NCBI RefSeq assembly: GCF_024323335.1
Contig: NC_066580.1
Span: forward strand, 256,346,977 to 256,410,976
DNA from: Lathyrus oleraceus
Taxonomy: Eukaryota; Streptophyta; Magnoliopsida; Fabales; Fabaceae
Reading direction: 5' to 3'
DNA length: 64,000 bases
Each line of letters starts with the position of its first letter. The first letter of the stretch is position 1. The notes beneath the pieces were generated by a model. The model made no database searches, was not told the origin of the DNA, and worked only from the letters and a program-made list of their open reading frames with translations. A program made the position numbers and the translations under genes. Below, in pieces: positions 1 through 11,086 of this stretch.

Positions 1-647
1 CATGGCTACCTGCAACAGGCAATGTTTGGTTGGAAGTAGAGGATCTCATCCATGTCATGATTAGAGAGGCATCTTGGCCTAGGAAGATTCACAATTATCT
101 CAGAAAGATCCATTGGCAATCAGTGCAATCAGTGCAATCAGTTCCTGATCATTTTTCCCTAAAACTACGGTTTTGTATAAAATCAGTTTATTACTGATTC
201 TTTGGGTGAAGCTCTTTTCCATGGCCCTCCATATGTCCACAAGGGTCTACATACAAAAAATCAGCTCTTTATTTGAGCTAGAAGTGCTTCAATTGATCAA
301 TGGAATCGGGAATCAGACAGTTTGGGAAAAGTCAATTGTGGGGCCAGAAAAGTCAACTCCTGACATTTTGAGAGTGGAATCTCAAAGTCCATGCCTAGGG
401 GATCCTACATGTGAAATTTAATCAAGGTTGGATCATGGATTCATCATTTAATTAGGAATTGGAAAAGTTACTTAATTTGGAAATGGTTAACTTTCCATTT
501 AGGGCAAGTTTTCATGATCGTTGCACTCACTTTAAGCCCATTTTGCATCAAGATAAAAGCTCCATTTGAAAATGTCTCCAACATGAAAGTTGTTCCTATT
601 ATTCCAAAATTTCTAGAGATATAAAGTTTGCTCCATTTGGATTAGAA
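1..647 (+). repeat. 5' LTR fragment of Ogre-like element 1
   Basis: This stretch matches 6644 to about 7280 with roughly a dozen differences by eye. It carries one extra copy of a 10-bp unit (cagtgcaatc, near 120-140) that the right LTR has only once. By comparison with the right LTR, the LTR would begin about 310 bases left of the window. Homology stops near 647, where pol sequence starts without PBS or leader, so a large deletion has fused the LTR to pol. Confidence 0.85.
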
Positions 648-3600
648 ATCAAAGAATACTCGCTTCGACTTTGAAAATCCAATCTTTCAAGCTAAAGAAA
701 AGGGTGATGAAGACTGTGAACTCCCTGAAGAACTTGCCAGGTTATTAAAACATGAGGAAAGGGTCATTCAACCGCATCAAGAGTCCGTTGAAGTGATTAA
801 TCTCGGCACCGAGGATGCCAAGAGAGAAATCAAGATAGGGGCTGCTTTGGAAGATAATATGAAGAAGGGGCTGATTGAATTGCTGCAAGAGTATGTTGAC
901 ATCTTCGCTTGGTCTTATCAGGACATGCCAGGGCTTGACACAAACATTGTGGTACATCGTTTGCCTCTCAAAGAGGAAATTCCTCTGGTCAAGCAGAAGC
1001 TCAGAAGAACAAGACCAAAGATGGCTGTCAAGATAAAGGAAGAAGTGCAAAAACAGTTGGATGCAGGGTTTCTAGCGGTTACAAATTATCCGCCATGGGT
1101 TGCAAATATCGTTCTAGTACTTAAAAAGGACGGAAAGGTACGGATGTGTGTTGACTACCGAGATCTAAACAGAGCTAGTCCTAAAGATGATTTCCCATTA
1201 CCTCACATCGATGTTTTGGTGGATAACACAACTCAGTTCTCGGTATTCTCCTTCATGGATGGATTTTCTGGCTATAATCAAATTAAGATGGCACCAGAAG
1301 ACATGGAGAAGACAAGTTTCATAACCCCATGGGGCACCTTCTGCTACAAGGTGATGCCGTTTGGTCTAAAAAATGCTGGGGCAACATATCAACGAGCTAT
1401 GGTAACTCTTTTCCATGATATGATTCATCATGAAATTGAGGTTTATGTTGATGATATGATTGCCAAATCTCAGACGAAAGAAGAACATCTAGTGAATTTG
1501 CAGAAACTGTTTGAGCGTTTGAGGAAATTCAAGCTGAGGCTTAATCCGAACAAGTGTACTTTCGGGGTGAGATCTGGAAAACTGCTGGGTTTTATTGTTA
1601 GTGAAAAAGGGATTGAGGTGGATCCGGCCAAAGTGTAAGCGATACACGAAATGCCTGAGCCAAGAACAGAAAAACAAGTCGGTGGTTTCTTAGGAAGGTT
1701 GAACTACATTGCAAGGTTCATCTCTCACCTAACAGCCACGTGTGATCAAATATTCAAATTGTTGAGAAAAGATCTGGCCATCAGGTGGAATGATGATTGC
1801 CAAAGGGCTTTCGAGAAGATAAAAGAGTATTTGCATAATCCTCCTATCCTTATGCCTCTAGTCCCAAGGAGACCGTTGATTATGTATTTGACAGTACTCG
1901 ATAATTCCATGGGTTGTATTCTCGGTCAACACGACGAGACAGGTATGAAAGAGCATGCCATCTACTACCTGAGTAAAAAATTCACAGATTGCGAGTCGAG
2001 ATACTCAATGCTTGAAAAGACATGTTGTGCACTTGCATGGGCTGCTAAGCGATTGAGACAATACATGCTGACTCACACGACCTTACTGATCTCCAAAATG
2101 GATCCAGTCAAGTATATATTTGAGAAGCCAGCTCTCACCGGAAGGGTTGCTCGTTGGCAAATGGTACTGACAGAGTACGACATCCAGTATACATCCCAGA
2201 AAGCCATCAAACGGAGTATTCTGTCAGACTATCTTGCTCAGCAGCCGATTGATGATTATGAGCCGATGAAGTTTGATTTTCCGGATGAAGACATCATGTT
2301 CCTCAAGATGAAACACTATGCAGAGCCAGTTGTTAAGGAGGGACCTGATCCAGATGAAAAGTGGACTTTAATGTTTGACGGGGCCGTCAATGCCAAAGGA
2401 AGTGGAATTGGTGTTGTCATTACCACTCCGAAAGGTGCCCATATGCATTTCACCGCTCGCTGACGTTTGAGTGCACCAATAATGAAGCTGAGTATGAAGC
2501 CTGTATCTTGGGTATCGAGCAAGCCATTGATTTGAGAATCAAGACTCTGGACATCTTCGGAGATTCAGCTCTAGTGATCAATCAAGTGAATGGTGATTGG
2601 AATACTCTCCAGCCTAATCTGGTCCCCTACGGAGACTACACGAGAAGACTGTTGACTTTCTTCACAATAGTAAGGTTGTATCATATACCTCGTGATGAGA
2701 ACTAGATGGCAAATGCTCTTGCTACTCTGTCCTCCATGATCAAGGTGATTCGTTGGAACTATGCTCCCAAGATCGATGTTATGCGCCTTGATAGGGCCGC
2801 GTATGTGTTTGCTGCTGAACTGGTAGTTGATGACAAGCCCTGGTACCACGAGATCAAGTGCTTTATGAAGAATCAAGAGTACCATGCAGGGGCATCCAAC
2901 AATGATAGAAAGACTTTGAGAAGATTGGCAGGCAGTTTCTTCTTGAACAAAGACGATGTGCTGTATAAGAGGAACTTCGACATGATTTTGCTCAGATGCG
3001 TGGATAGACACAAAGCAGACATGTTAATGCAAGAAGTTCATGAAGGCTCCTTCGGTACTCATGCCGGCGGACATGCAATGGCTAAGAAATTGTTGAGAGC
3101 GGGTTATTACTGGATGACCATGGAATCTGATTGTTTCAAATATGCTCGGAAGTGTCATAAATGCCAGATTTATGTTGATAAGGTGCACGTGCCGCAAAAT
3201 CCTCTGAATGTGATATTTTCGCCATGGCCATTTGCTATGTGGGGAATTGATATGATTGTAAAGATTGAGCTGACTGCTTCCAATGGGCATCGCTTCATCC
3301 TTGTTGCCATCGACTATTTCACCAAGTGGGTCGAAGCAGTGTCATTTGCGAAGGTCACCAGACATGTGGTTACCCGATTCATTAAGAAAGAAATCATTTA
3401 TCGTTATGGGATTCCCGAAAGAATCATTACTGATAATGGTTCTAACCTCAATAACAAAATGATGAAGGAGTTGTGCAAGAACTTCAACATTCAACATCAC
3501 AACTCTTCCCCTTATCGTCCTAAGATGAACGGTGCTATTGAGGCAGCAAATAAGAACATAAAGAAGATTGTGCAGAAGATGGTCGTTATGTACAGAGATT

Positions 3601-4091
3601 GGCATGAGATGCTACCCTTCGCCTTGCATGGGTATCGTACTTCAGTACGTACATCGACCGGGGCAACCCCTTACTCCCTTGTGTATGGTATGGAAGTAGT
3701 CCTACCTGTTGAAGTGGAGATTCCTTCTCTAAGAATCCTGCTGGATGTCAAGTTAGACGAAGCTAAATGGGTTCGGACAAGGTTCAATGAGTTGAGTCTT
3801 ATTGAAGAGAAGTGAATGGCAGCCATTTGTCATGGGCAGTTGTATCAGAGTCGGATGAAGAGAGCCTTTGATCAGAAAGTGCGTCCTCGATGCTTCCAAG
3901 TCGGAGATTTGGTGTTGAAAAGGATCCTTCCTCCTCAGACAGATCACAGGGGCAAGTGGACTCCTAACTATGATGGACCGTGTATTGTCACCAAGGTTTT
4001 TGAAGGTGGAGCCTTAATGCTTGCAACTATGGATGGTGAAAACTTCACTTCCCTTGTGAACTCAAACGCAGTTAAAAAATACTTCGCATAA
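648..4091 (+). pseudogene. pol: Tat/Ogre pol remnant: RT, RNase H, archaeal-type RNase H, integrase
   Basis: This is the replication and integration part of a Tat polyprotein. Reverse transcriptase has its YVDD active site at 1444-1455, followed by a standard RNase H. A second RNase H domain starts at the FDG motif near 2374, and this extra archaeal-type copy is a hallmark of Tat elements. Integrase has an H/C zinc finger ending in KCHKC near 3160, with D, D and E positions near 3250, 3430 and 3540. A closing MAAICHG-to-KKYFA segment ends at TAA 4089-4091. It is dead: TAA at 1636-1638, a one-base loss near 2460, TAG at 2703-2705 and TGA at 3813-3815. Protease and gag are missing upstream. The frame is open from 646, but no genuine start codon is expected because this was internal to a polyprotein. 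Confidence 0.92.
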
Positions 4092-4944
4092 AATAGACCC
4101 GTTGGACGATAAAAAGAATAGTCCAGGCAAAAAAATGGGCATCCCGGCGAACCAAGAAAATGAAAAAGGTTCGGGAAAAAGTTAGGGATTAAAAAATGAA
4201 AAGATTGTACACCTGGTAAGTTGAAAACCTGAAAGGGCAACTAAGGCAAAAATGGGTATCCCGGTGGATTGAAAACCCGAAAGGGAGATCTAGGAAAAAG
4301 TTAGGGATTAAGCGAATGGTTGCGTTCTGAGTAGTTCTGAATATCATCTCGTGTCGATAACCGGAAACTTCCGAAGGATAGGAAACAGTCCAATCACCTT
4401 TTTCGGAAAGCTGATCATCTGGAGGATCTTGAAGACGAGCGAATCATAGCAGAATTGGAACCCGATAGAAATCCATTTCACATTGCCATTAGATTAATTT
4501 CTGTTTTTATCTGTTGTGCAATTACCTCTTTCCAGGGATTGCTTCCTGATGTAAAGACCTATTCAGAGGCCACTCAATCAATAAAATCATGTTATTCAGT
4601 ACATCTCTGTGTTCATTTTCATTTTACTGTTTTGTTTGCAAAAATTACGTCCGAATTTTTGATAAACATTGCATCATGAAACATAAGAGCTTTACAGGTA
4701 CGTGCTTAATAAACATTGAAAATTGTTGTAAATTTTAAGTGCTTTGGATCGTCTATTCAGAACAGGTACACTCGGGGCATTTCCTTAAGGTCCCCATCAA
4801 ATGATCGCGGTAGTTTTTCCTCAACAGTTGGAATTTGGTATCTTATCCCTGCAGAGTTTGTCCGAGCGTTGGATTTGTCAATCCCCAGCAGGCTCTCACT
4901 GTTGTACTTCCCCAAGCATTTGTTTCAGATTATACATTCACCAG

Positions 4945-5050
4945 TAGAGTCGACAGTGTCAGACTGTATATCCCCAGCGAAGTTGACAGTGTCAGACTAT
5001 ATATCGCCAGCAGAGTTGACAATGGCAGACTGTATCTTCCCAGCAGAAGC
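4945..5050 (+). repeat. Short tandem repeat, about 33-bp unit
   Basis: Three imperfect units contain 'gttgacagtgtcagac' or close variants at about 4949, 4982 and 5016, separated by 'ccccagc'-type spacers. The array lies in the 3' UTR of Ogre-like element 1. Confidence 0.7.
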
Positions 5051-5689
5051 GGCTGCTCCTCAGAGTTCGATGCCAGATCGATGATCTCGACGCTAGACCC
5101 ATGGTCTCTTTCCTTGAAGCAGAATCTCGGTACCGTATCGGTGTTTGCTTCCCCTGCTGAGTCGTCTCTCTCGCAGATTATGCTTGCCAGAACCACTGTC
5201 GCTTTCCTCAGCAACAAGTTTTCGGTGTCATTATCTCCCCAGTTAGAGCCTCGGTATTTTGTTATTTGCCAGAACACCGTGTGGAGGGTCATTTCCCCAC
5301 AGAGTTCTTTGTGTTGTGCATCTCCAACAGCCTTGCCAGGGTCCAGAAGATGGTGATCATTTCCCCAGCAGAATTCCTTGCCTCAGCTTGGCGTTCTCTC
5401 TAATCAAGCATTTCGCATCCCTGCATGTAGAATCATATTGCATTGCATCCTCCCAAATTGCGTAGCATTTCCATATTCATGGAGCATTACGCCATTGACA
5501 AATTCAAACATACGCATGTAAAGCATAAGGCATTCTCGATATCCCAAGTGATAAGCCAGAAGTTGTTTCCAGTACTCAGACTGAAGATTGTTCATGACTT
5601 ATCTTTATTATTCCCAACAGGGGTCGTTGGCCCATGCGCCGCCTCAATTATCATTTTCCCTATTTCTGTCGATGCTGACAGACATGAAA

Positions 5690-5990
5690 GTTTTCGGTAT
5701 TCAGACCGAAGTGGCCGTCAGGCCAGTTTTCCGATGTTCAGATCAAAGAAGTTTCTGACATTCAGGTCGATGCAACTTGTGGCATTCAGGCCAGTTTTTC
5801 GGTATTCAGACCGAAGTGGCATTAAGACCAGTTTTCCGATGTTCAAATCGAAGAAGTTTCCGACATTCAGGTCGATGCAACTTGTGGCATTCATGCCAAG
5901 TTTCTGGTATCCAGACCGAAGTGGCATTCAGGCCAGTTTTCCGGTATTCATACCGAAGTGGCATTCAGGCCAGTTTCCCGGTGTTCAGAC
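5690..5990 (+). repeat. 105-bp tandem repeat array
   Basis: Units start at the phrase 'ttcggtattcagaccg' at 5693 and 5798, and at a variant near 5902, so the period is 105 bp. Within each unit the shorter words 'ggcattcaggcc' and 'agttttccg' recur, which suggests the 105-mer arose from a smaller ancestral repeat. The last unit is shuffled and ends near 5990. Confidence 0.8.
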
Positions 5991-6320
5991 CGATGTTTGA
6001 TAATCAAGTATCGTCAGATGCTCAGATCGAAGTCATTTCCAGTATTCAGATTGATGAGCGGCATTCAGGCCATGGTTATTTCTGTGTTACCATTTATTTT
6101 GGTATTCAGGCTAACATTCCTTGTTTCGGTGTTCAGACCAACTCTCACTGTACCAGACAGATTCTTTTTCAAGACCACCTCTTGGCTGATTCTGACAGGC
6201 ATTGTTACTTCATTTTTTTTCACTTTAGTGTAAATTTTCGGGCTTTTATCGTATTCAATCACTTAATACCTCGAAAGTGCGAAAGCCGTTGCTATCTTCC
6301 TTTCGGGTTCCCAGTTGATT

Positions 6321-6333
6321 GAATAGGGGCAGC
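6321..6333 (+). other. Polypurine tract of Ogre-like element 1
   Basis: The tract 'gaataggggcagc' lies directly against the LTR start TGTAATACCCC at 6334. It primes plus-strand DNA synthesis in retroelements. The same 'ataggggca' core precedes the LTR of the Tat element at 28.8 kb on the other strand. Confidence 0.75.
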
Positions 6334-9300
6334 TGTAATACCCCAAAATTTACCCTTCATTTTTCCTGGAAGCATGGGATTATGTTTTACACTTCATTAG
6401 CATCATATTAGGTCATACACATTGCATACTGCATTAGTGACATGGAGATCAGGTTTTGATCGATCACTCCTTAACAGAAGGAACCCGCACAAAGCAGGAT
6501 TGAGAATTGGACTTCTTTCTCTAAGTACACAAGTCTCAAGGGTCTCAAGGGGGTCCAGGTATCTTATTATGGTCCTCAGTTCATCAGTGAAGGATTCAAA
6601 GCTGTCAGAGTGTTCATCTGGATTTAATCAGAAATTAGGGTTTCATGGCTACCTGCAACAGGCAATGTTTGGTTAGAAGTAGAGGATCTCATCCATGTCA
6701 TGATTAGAGAGGCATCTTGGCCTAGGAAGATTCACAATTATCTCAGAAAGATCCATTGGCAATCAGTGCAATCAGTTCTTGATCATTTTGCCCTAAAACT
6801 ACGGTTTGGTATAAAATCAGTTTATTACTGATTCTTTGGGTGAAACTCTTTTCCATGGCCCTCCATATGTCCACAAGGGTCTACATACAAAAAATCAGCT
6901 CTTTATTTGAGCTAGAAGTGCTTCAACTGATCAATGGAATCGGGAATCAGACAGTTTAGGAAAAGTCAATTGTGGGGCCAGAAAAGTCAACTCCTGACAT
7001 TTTGAGAGTGGAATCTCAAAATACATGCCTAGGGGATCCTACATGTGAAATTTAATCAAGGTTGGATCATGGATTCATCATTTAATTAGGAATTGGAAAA
7101 GTTACTTAATTTGGAAATGGTTGACTTTCCATTTAGGGCAAGTTTTCATGATCGTTGCACTCACTTTAAGCCCATTTTGCATCAAGATAAAAGCTCCATT
7201 TGAAAATGTCTCCAACATGAAAGTTGTTCCTATTGTTCCAAAATTTCTAGAGATATAAAGTTTGCTCCATTTGAATTAGAATTGAGAAAGTTATGCTTAG
7301 TTAAAGTGAGACTTTTTTTAGGACACTTAGAAAAATTTTCAAAATTCTTCAAGACTTCATGGCCAGTTTTCTTGCACTATAAGGCATTATTTGAAAATAC
7401 TTTCTACACAACAGTTGTACCTTGCCATGTCCTCTTTCATATCCTTTTGGAATCATCTCATTTGGATCCATGGTTTGAGAGATACATTCATTTAAAGTGG
7501 GCACCATGACTTGATTTTCTAGGCAGATTTTGGGCCTGGCTGGCCCAATCAGATTTTCTAAGCATGCTGCACAAACTAGTCACGTTTTTTACCTCTTTTG
7601 GTCATGCATTGGACATCCATTCACTCTAGGTTTGGCCCAAAATAACAACATTTTACACCTCACTTCACACTTTTATTCTTATGGATAAATCACTTATGAA
7701 AAAGCCCATGAGAACACCTAATCCACCCTATTTATGAAGCTGAAACCCTAACCCTAAAGGAGCATTGGAATTTCGTGGCAAGGAGGCAAAGCTTCATCAC
7801 ATATCAGATTCCATTCCTCTTCCATTCCACTTCTATTTTCCATTAGGTAATCATCTCTTCCATGGCCATGTTTTGATATATCTACGCTTGCTTACCATGT
7901 TCATCACCATTAATCCTTCCATTTTCGTATTTCTTTTTCTTATTTAAAACATTTTCTTCGTCCATAAAATTACCCAAAAATATTTTTCACTTTTCTTAAC
8001 GTTTTATTTACTTTTATATAATTTTTATTTTCGTATTTTTTTTATATTAATATTTTATTTTAATTATTTATTTTAAATGGTTCATTTTAACACACTTTTT
8101 TTTATTGATTTTATTTTTATGACTTAAAATTATTGTTAGCATTTGATTCTTGAGATGAAGGTTGACCACTGTCTCATGGTCAACCTGAGCTTTCCTTGGA
8201 ATTTTATTTCACATTTTCAATTTATTTTGGATTTATTTTTGACCTAGTTTGGTTGGTTGACTTCTGTTTTATTTTAATTAATTCACGTACCAATTTTCGT
8301 TATTTTTAAAATATTTTTGGGGGATGATGGTGTCCTGACCCCACCTTACTTATTTTAATTTTTCATAATTTTCTTGATTAATTTACTATTTATTCTTGAT
8401 TTATTTCTAACCTAGTCTTCTTAATTGACTTTTGGTTTGACCTATGTTTTGTTTTAATTAATTCACGTGCCAATTTTCATTATTTTTAAAATCCTTTTGG
8501 GGGATGATGATGTCCTGACCCCACCTAATTTATTTTAATTTTTCATAATTTTCTTGATTAATTTGCTATTTATTTGTTATTTTTTAAGTTGACTTGAATT
8601 TTCAGTTGACTTCTTTATCATCGATGTTTGACTTAGGGATTGCTTATGGCAATTGAAGAGATCTTTTGATCCTCCCTTGTTCATCTCATATGACATGTAT
8701 TAGAGGCCTTTTACCTTGATTTTATTTGGTCCTTACCTCATTTCCTGATTAAATTATTCAGTGGACCCTTCGTGTGCATATTTTCATCTGTTCGATTCAT
8801 CTGTTATCTTTTATACTTGTTTCTCTCATTCATGCTTTCTATTGCTTGATTATTTAACATATTCATACTCCCATGCATTGTTTAAATGCTCCATTATTTG
8901 AATCTTTGGTTTGATTATATATTGTTTATTTATCTGATCTGAATGATAATTGTTGCCTACTTGTATGATGTATGAGGCATATATTCTTATTATTTGTTTT
9001 CCATGAACAATCCCCATTCATAACAAATATACCCCGCTCCCATAAAGTGTATAATATTTATTTCTTTATTTCTTTAGTCACCTGTTAATACAAGAATTAA
9101 AACGAACATCCGATAACCATTTCAAAATAAGATCAAAAGCTCGATCCAACTTCGAGTAATCATTTTCAAAACTTAACAGAACCAGCACACATTCATCCAT
9201 CCTCTTGTAAGTCGATTGCCTCAGGCATCTCCATCTACCTGTAAGTCGATTGCCTCCAGCATCGCCATCTACCCTTATCCGTAACTCCTCTCTGCGCTCC

Positions 9301-10157
9301 ATCCGTCGACTCCTATTCCGTTTAGGTAGCACCCATTAGGTAGAACCCTTTGTATGATAACATAGGTAGAATTCCTTCATTCTTTGCATGCTAACATTAG
9401 GTAGATGTTCCCCTTTGTAAATCCTAACACATAGGTCCATATTGCATGACAACTCTAGAGCAGAGCTTCCCCACTTTTAGACCTTCCGTGCGTCTCCGAT
9501 CTTGTGGCATGTCAGTCCGTTCTATTGCAAAGAGGTAACTGCCTAAGACTCGATTCAGCGAGCTGTGACACCTACTGCTAGGACGTTGAACACACTGCCC
9601 ACCCTCCTTTGACACAGCTGGTATCCTCTTTTGTAAGTCCATGTTCAGATGGCAATCCTTAACCCCTAGTTAGCCGAACTACATTTTGCTCTGATTCTCA
9701 TTCCAGATGAGATACGTAGGCATAAGACGCGACATCTTACCGAGCACACTTCTCTTTAACCCATAGGTAGCCGAGCTATGAAGACTCTGATTCTCATACT
9801 CAGATGAGATACGTAGGCAATGGATGCGACATCCTTGTAAGTCATTTTCTTTTAACCTTCCTTTTAGTAAATAGTACTTTAGATATACCTACACCCTTTA
9901 GACTAGAACAACACTTATGAAAAGGGCTCCCTAGGAGTACCTAGGATGTTTTGGGTGCTTAAAACCTTCCCATTGCATAACCAACCCCCTTACCCAGATC
10001 TCTGACATTTTTACTAGTTTTTGATTCGATAAAACTTTTAGGTTTTTGTTCGCTTTCTAACCATTCCTTTGGATAAATAGAAGTGCGGTGGCGACTCGAC
10101 TTGTATGGTTTACCTTGGATTTAGTCAATATCTCTAATGGTAACGAATACCCCGCTA
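6334..10157 (+). repeat. 3' LTR of Ogre-like element 1 (about 3.8 kb)
   Basis: The LTR starts TGTAATACCCC after the purine tract and ends near 'taccccgcta' at about 10157. At that point the sequence switches to the interrupted gag of the minus-strand element. It shares 6644-7280 with window positions 1-647. It contains a 180-bp tandem duplication (8222-8580), a roughly 98-bp duplication around the phrase 'gatgagatacgtaggca' (9670-9830), and 'tggcgactc' at 10089-10097, which resembles an Ogre primer-binding core. No gene is seen; its short ORFs are chance. The exact last base is uncertain by a few positions. Confidence 0.85.
8222..8580 (+). repeat. Tandem duplication, 180-bp period, inside the LTR
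   Basis: Two units share 'gttttattttaattaatt' (8266 and 8446) and 'gggggatgatg' followed by 'gtcctgaccccacct', offset by exactly 180 bases. Identity is high over most of the unit. Confidence 0.85.
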
Positions 10158-10858
10158 AAGTAGTGAATAAGCAATTGATCATTATCGGTATGAGTAGACA
10201 TCTTGCGAGCATACATCACTAGATGACTGAGTGGACAAGTATTCCCCTTATATTTTTCAAAGTCAGGCACTTTGAACTTCACCAGGATCTTGACCTTGGG
10301 CACCAAACACAACTCAACAGCACTCTTCCCAAACAGGTCTTTACCTCTCAGCGTCTTCAATTCCTTGCGCAACTCAAGAAATTGATCCTTCATTTCATCC
10401 ATTTTCTCATAGACATCGAGACCCTCATACGGCTCGGAGTGATAAATGGTGTCCTCTACACGAGGCAAGGTGTGCACAACGGGATATGGCACGGACATGA
10501 CCGGGCTAGATGACGGCAGGGAAGCAAAAGTAGGCGCAAAGCCTTCGGGCAAAAAGTTGGAATGTATTCCCCATGGGAATCCGGAAGGCATAGTTGGCGC
10601 AAAATGGGCGGCAGCATCAGACATGATAGAGGTAGCCACCTCTGAAATAACAGTCCTCGTAGGAGGAGTAGCAGGCGTTGGAGAAGATTGACTTTGAGCA
10701 GCAAGAACTGACTCCATCATGGCAGTCAAGCGGGCGATCTCGGCCTTCAGCTCTCTGTTCTCTTGCTCTAGGTGCTCCATGATTCTCAGATGATTGGCTC
10801 GGGTATTGTACCAGTGAGTCAGCTTGGCTAAAGCACAGAAGAAACACCAATCAGACAT
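10158..10858 (-). pseudogene. gag: Ogre gag, N-terminal part, interrupted by insertion
   Basis: The reading frame opens at 10858 and has a coiled-coil-like stretch early on (EQENRELKAEIARL), then a Pro/Ser/Thr-rich linker, then the start of the retrotransposon gag core (KFKVPDFEKYKG, then ARKMSTHTDND). It aligns over its length with the gag of element 3 at 37039-38310. Homology stops just after the 'LLIHYF' residues at about 10158; the last residues of the open frame are LTR sequence of the inserted element. Gag forms the virus-like particle. The internal ATG at about 10781 is an alternative start. Confidence 0.85.
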
Positions 10859-11086
10859 CTGGCGAAAACCTGCTTATGAAAATGATGCATGAGATGCAAT
10901 GCTTGATTATTTTTATTTTTCAAATAACTTACTATATCATTTGCAAATATATATATATTTAAATGGAAATTGCAACAATTTGATATGACCAAAAATATCT
11001 TTTTATTTATATAAATTGGAAGGATTACACTGAGTATAATTTCAGAAACCAAATGAAAAATACAAGAGAAAAGGAAACTAGTCATC

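Larger units (their letters stand above)
4092..6320 (+). other. 3' untranslated region of Ogre-like element 1
   Basis: This is 2.2 kb between the pol stop and the polypurine tract, with no coding homology that I recognise. It begins with a repeated phrase containing 'gaaaacccgaaaggg' (4220-4300) that also follows pol in the elements at 42.4 and 46.0 kb. It then holds two tandem arrays, listed separately. Short ORFs here come from the repeats. Variable repeat-bearing 3' UTRs are a known property of Tat/Ogre elements. Confidence 0.75.
1..10157 (+). mobile_element. Ogre-like Ty3/gypsy (Tat) element 1, internally deleted
   Basis: The element reads on the plus strand as partial 5' LTR, pol (RT, RNase H, second RNase H, integrase), a long 3' UTR, a polypurine tract and a complete 3' LTR. 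The first 647 bases repeat inside the 3' LTR from 6644, which identifies them as LTR. The LTR then passes abruptly into pol, so the rest of the 5' LTR, the PBS, ORF1, gag and protease are gone. The LTR start (TGTAATACCCC), the purine tract before it, the 3.8 kb LTR and the repeat-rich 3' UTR fit the Ogre branch of Tat. The right end lies inside the gag of the minus-strand element that follows, so this element is the younger of the two. The left end is outside the window and no TSD can be tested. Confidence 0.85.

Noticed and set aside
4930..5292. Opposing open frames of 120-173 codons around 4.8-5.4 kb
   Set aside because: They come from short tandem repeats read in several frames and show no family motif.
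5443..6322. Three overlapping long open frames with repeated residues
   Set aside because: Produced by the 105-bp array; absence of stops is a by-product of the repeat unit length being a multiple of three.
7282..7947. Small open frames in the Ogre LTR (7282-7509, 7765-7947)
   Set aside because: No homology, low-complexity T-rich content, and a position within the LTR.
10223..10691. Plus-strand frames opposite Ogre gag
   Set aside because: Antisense shadows of the minus-strand gag, whose homology to 37039-38310 is clear.
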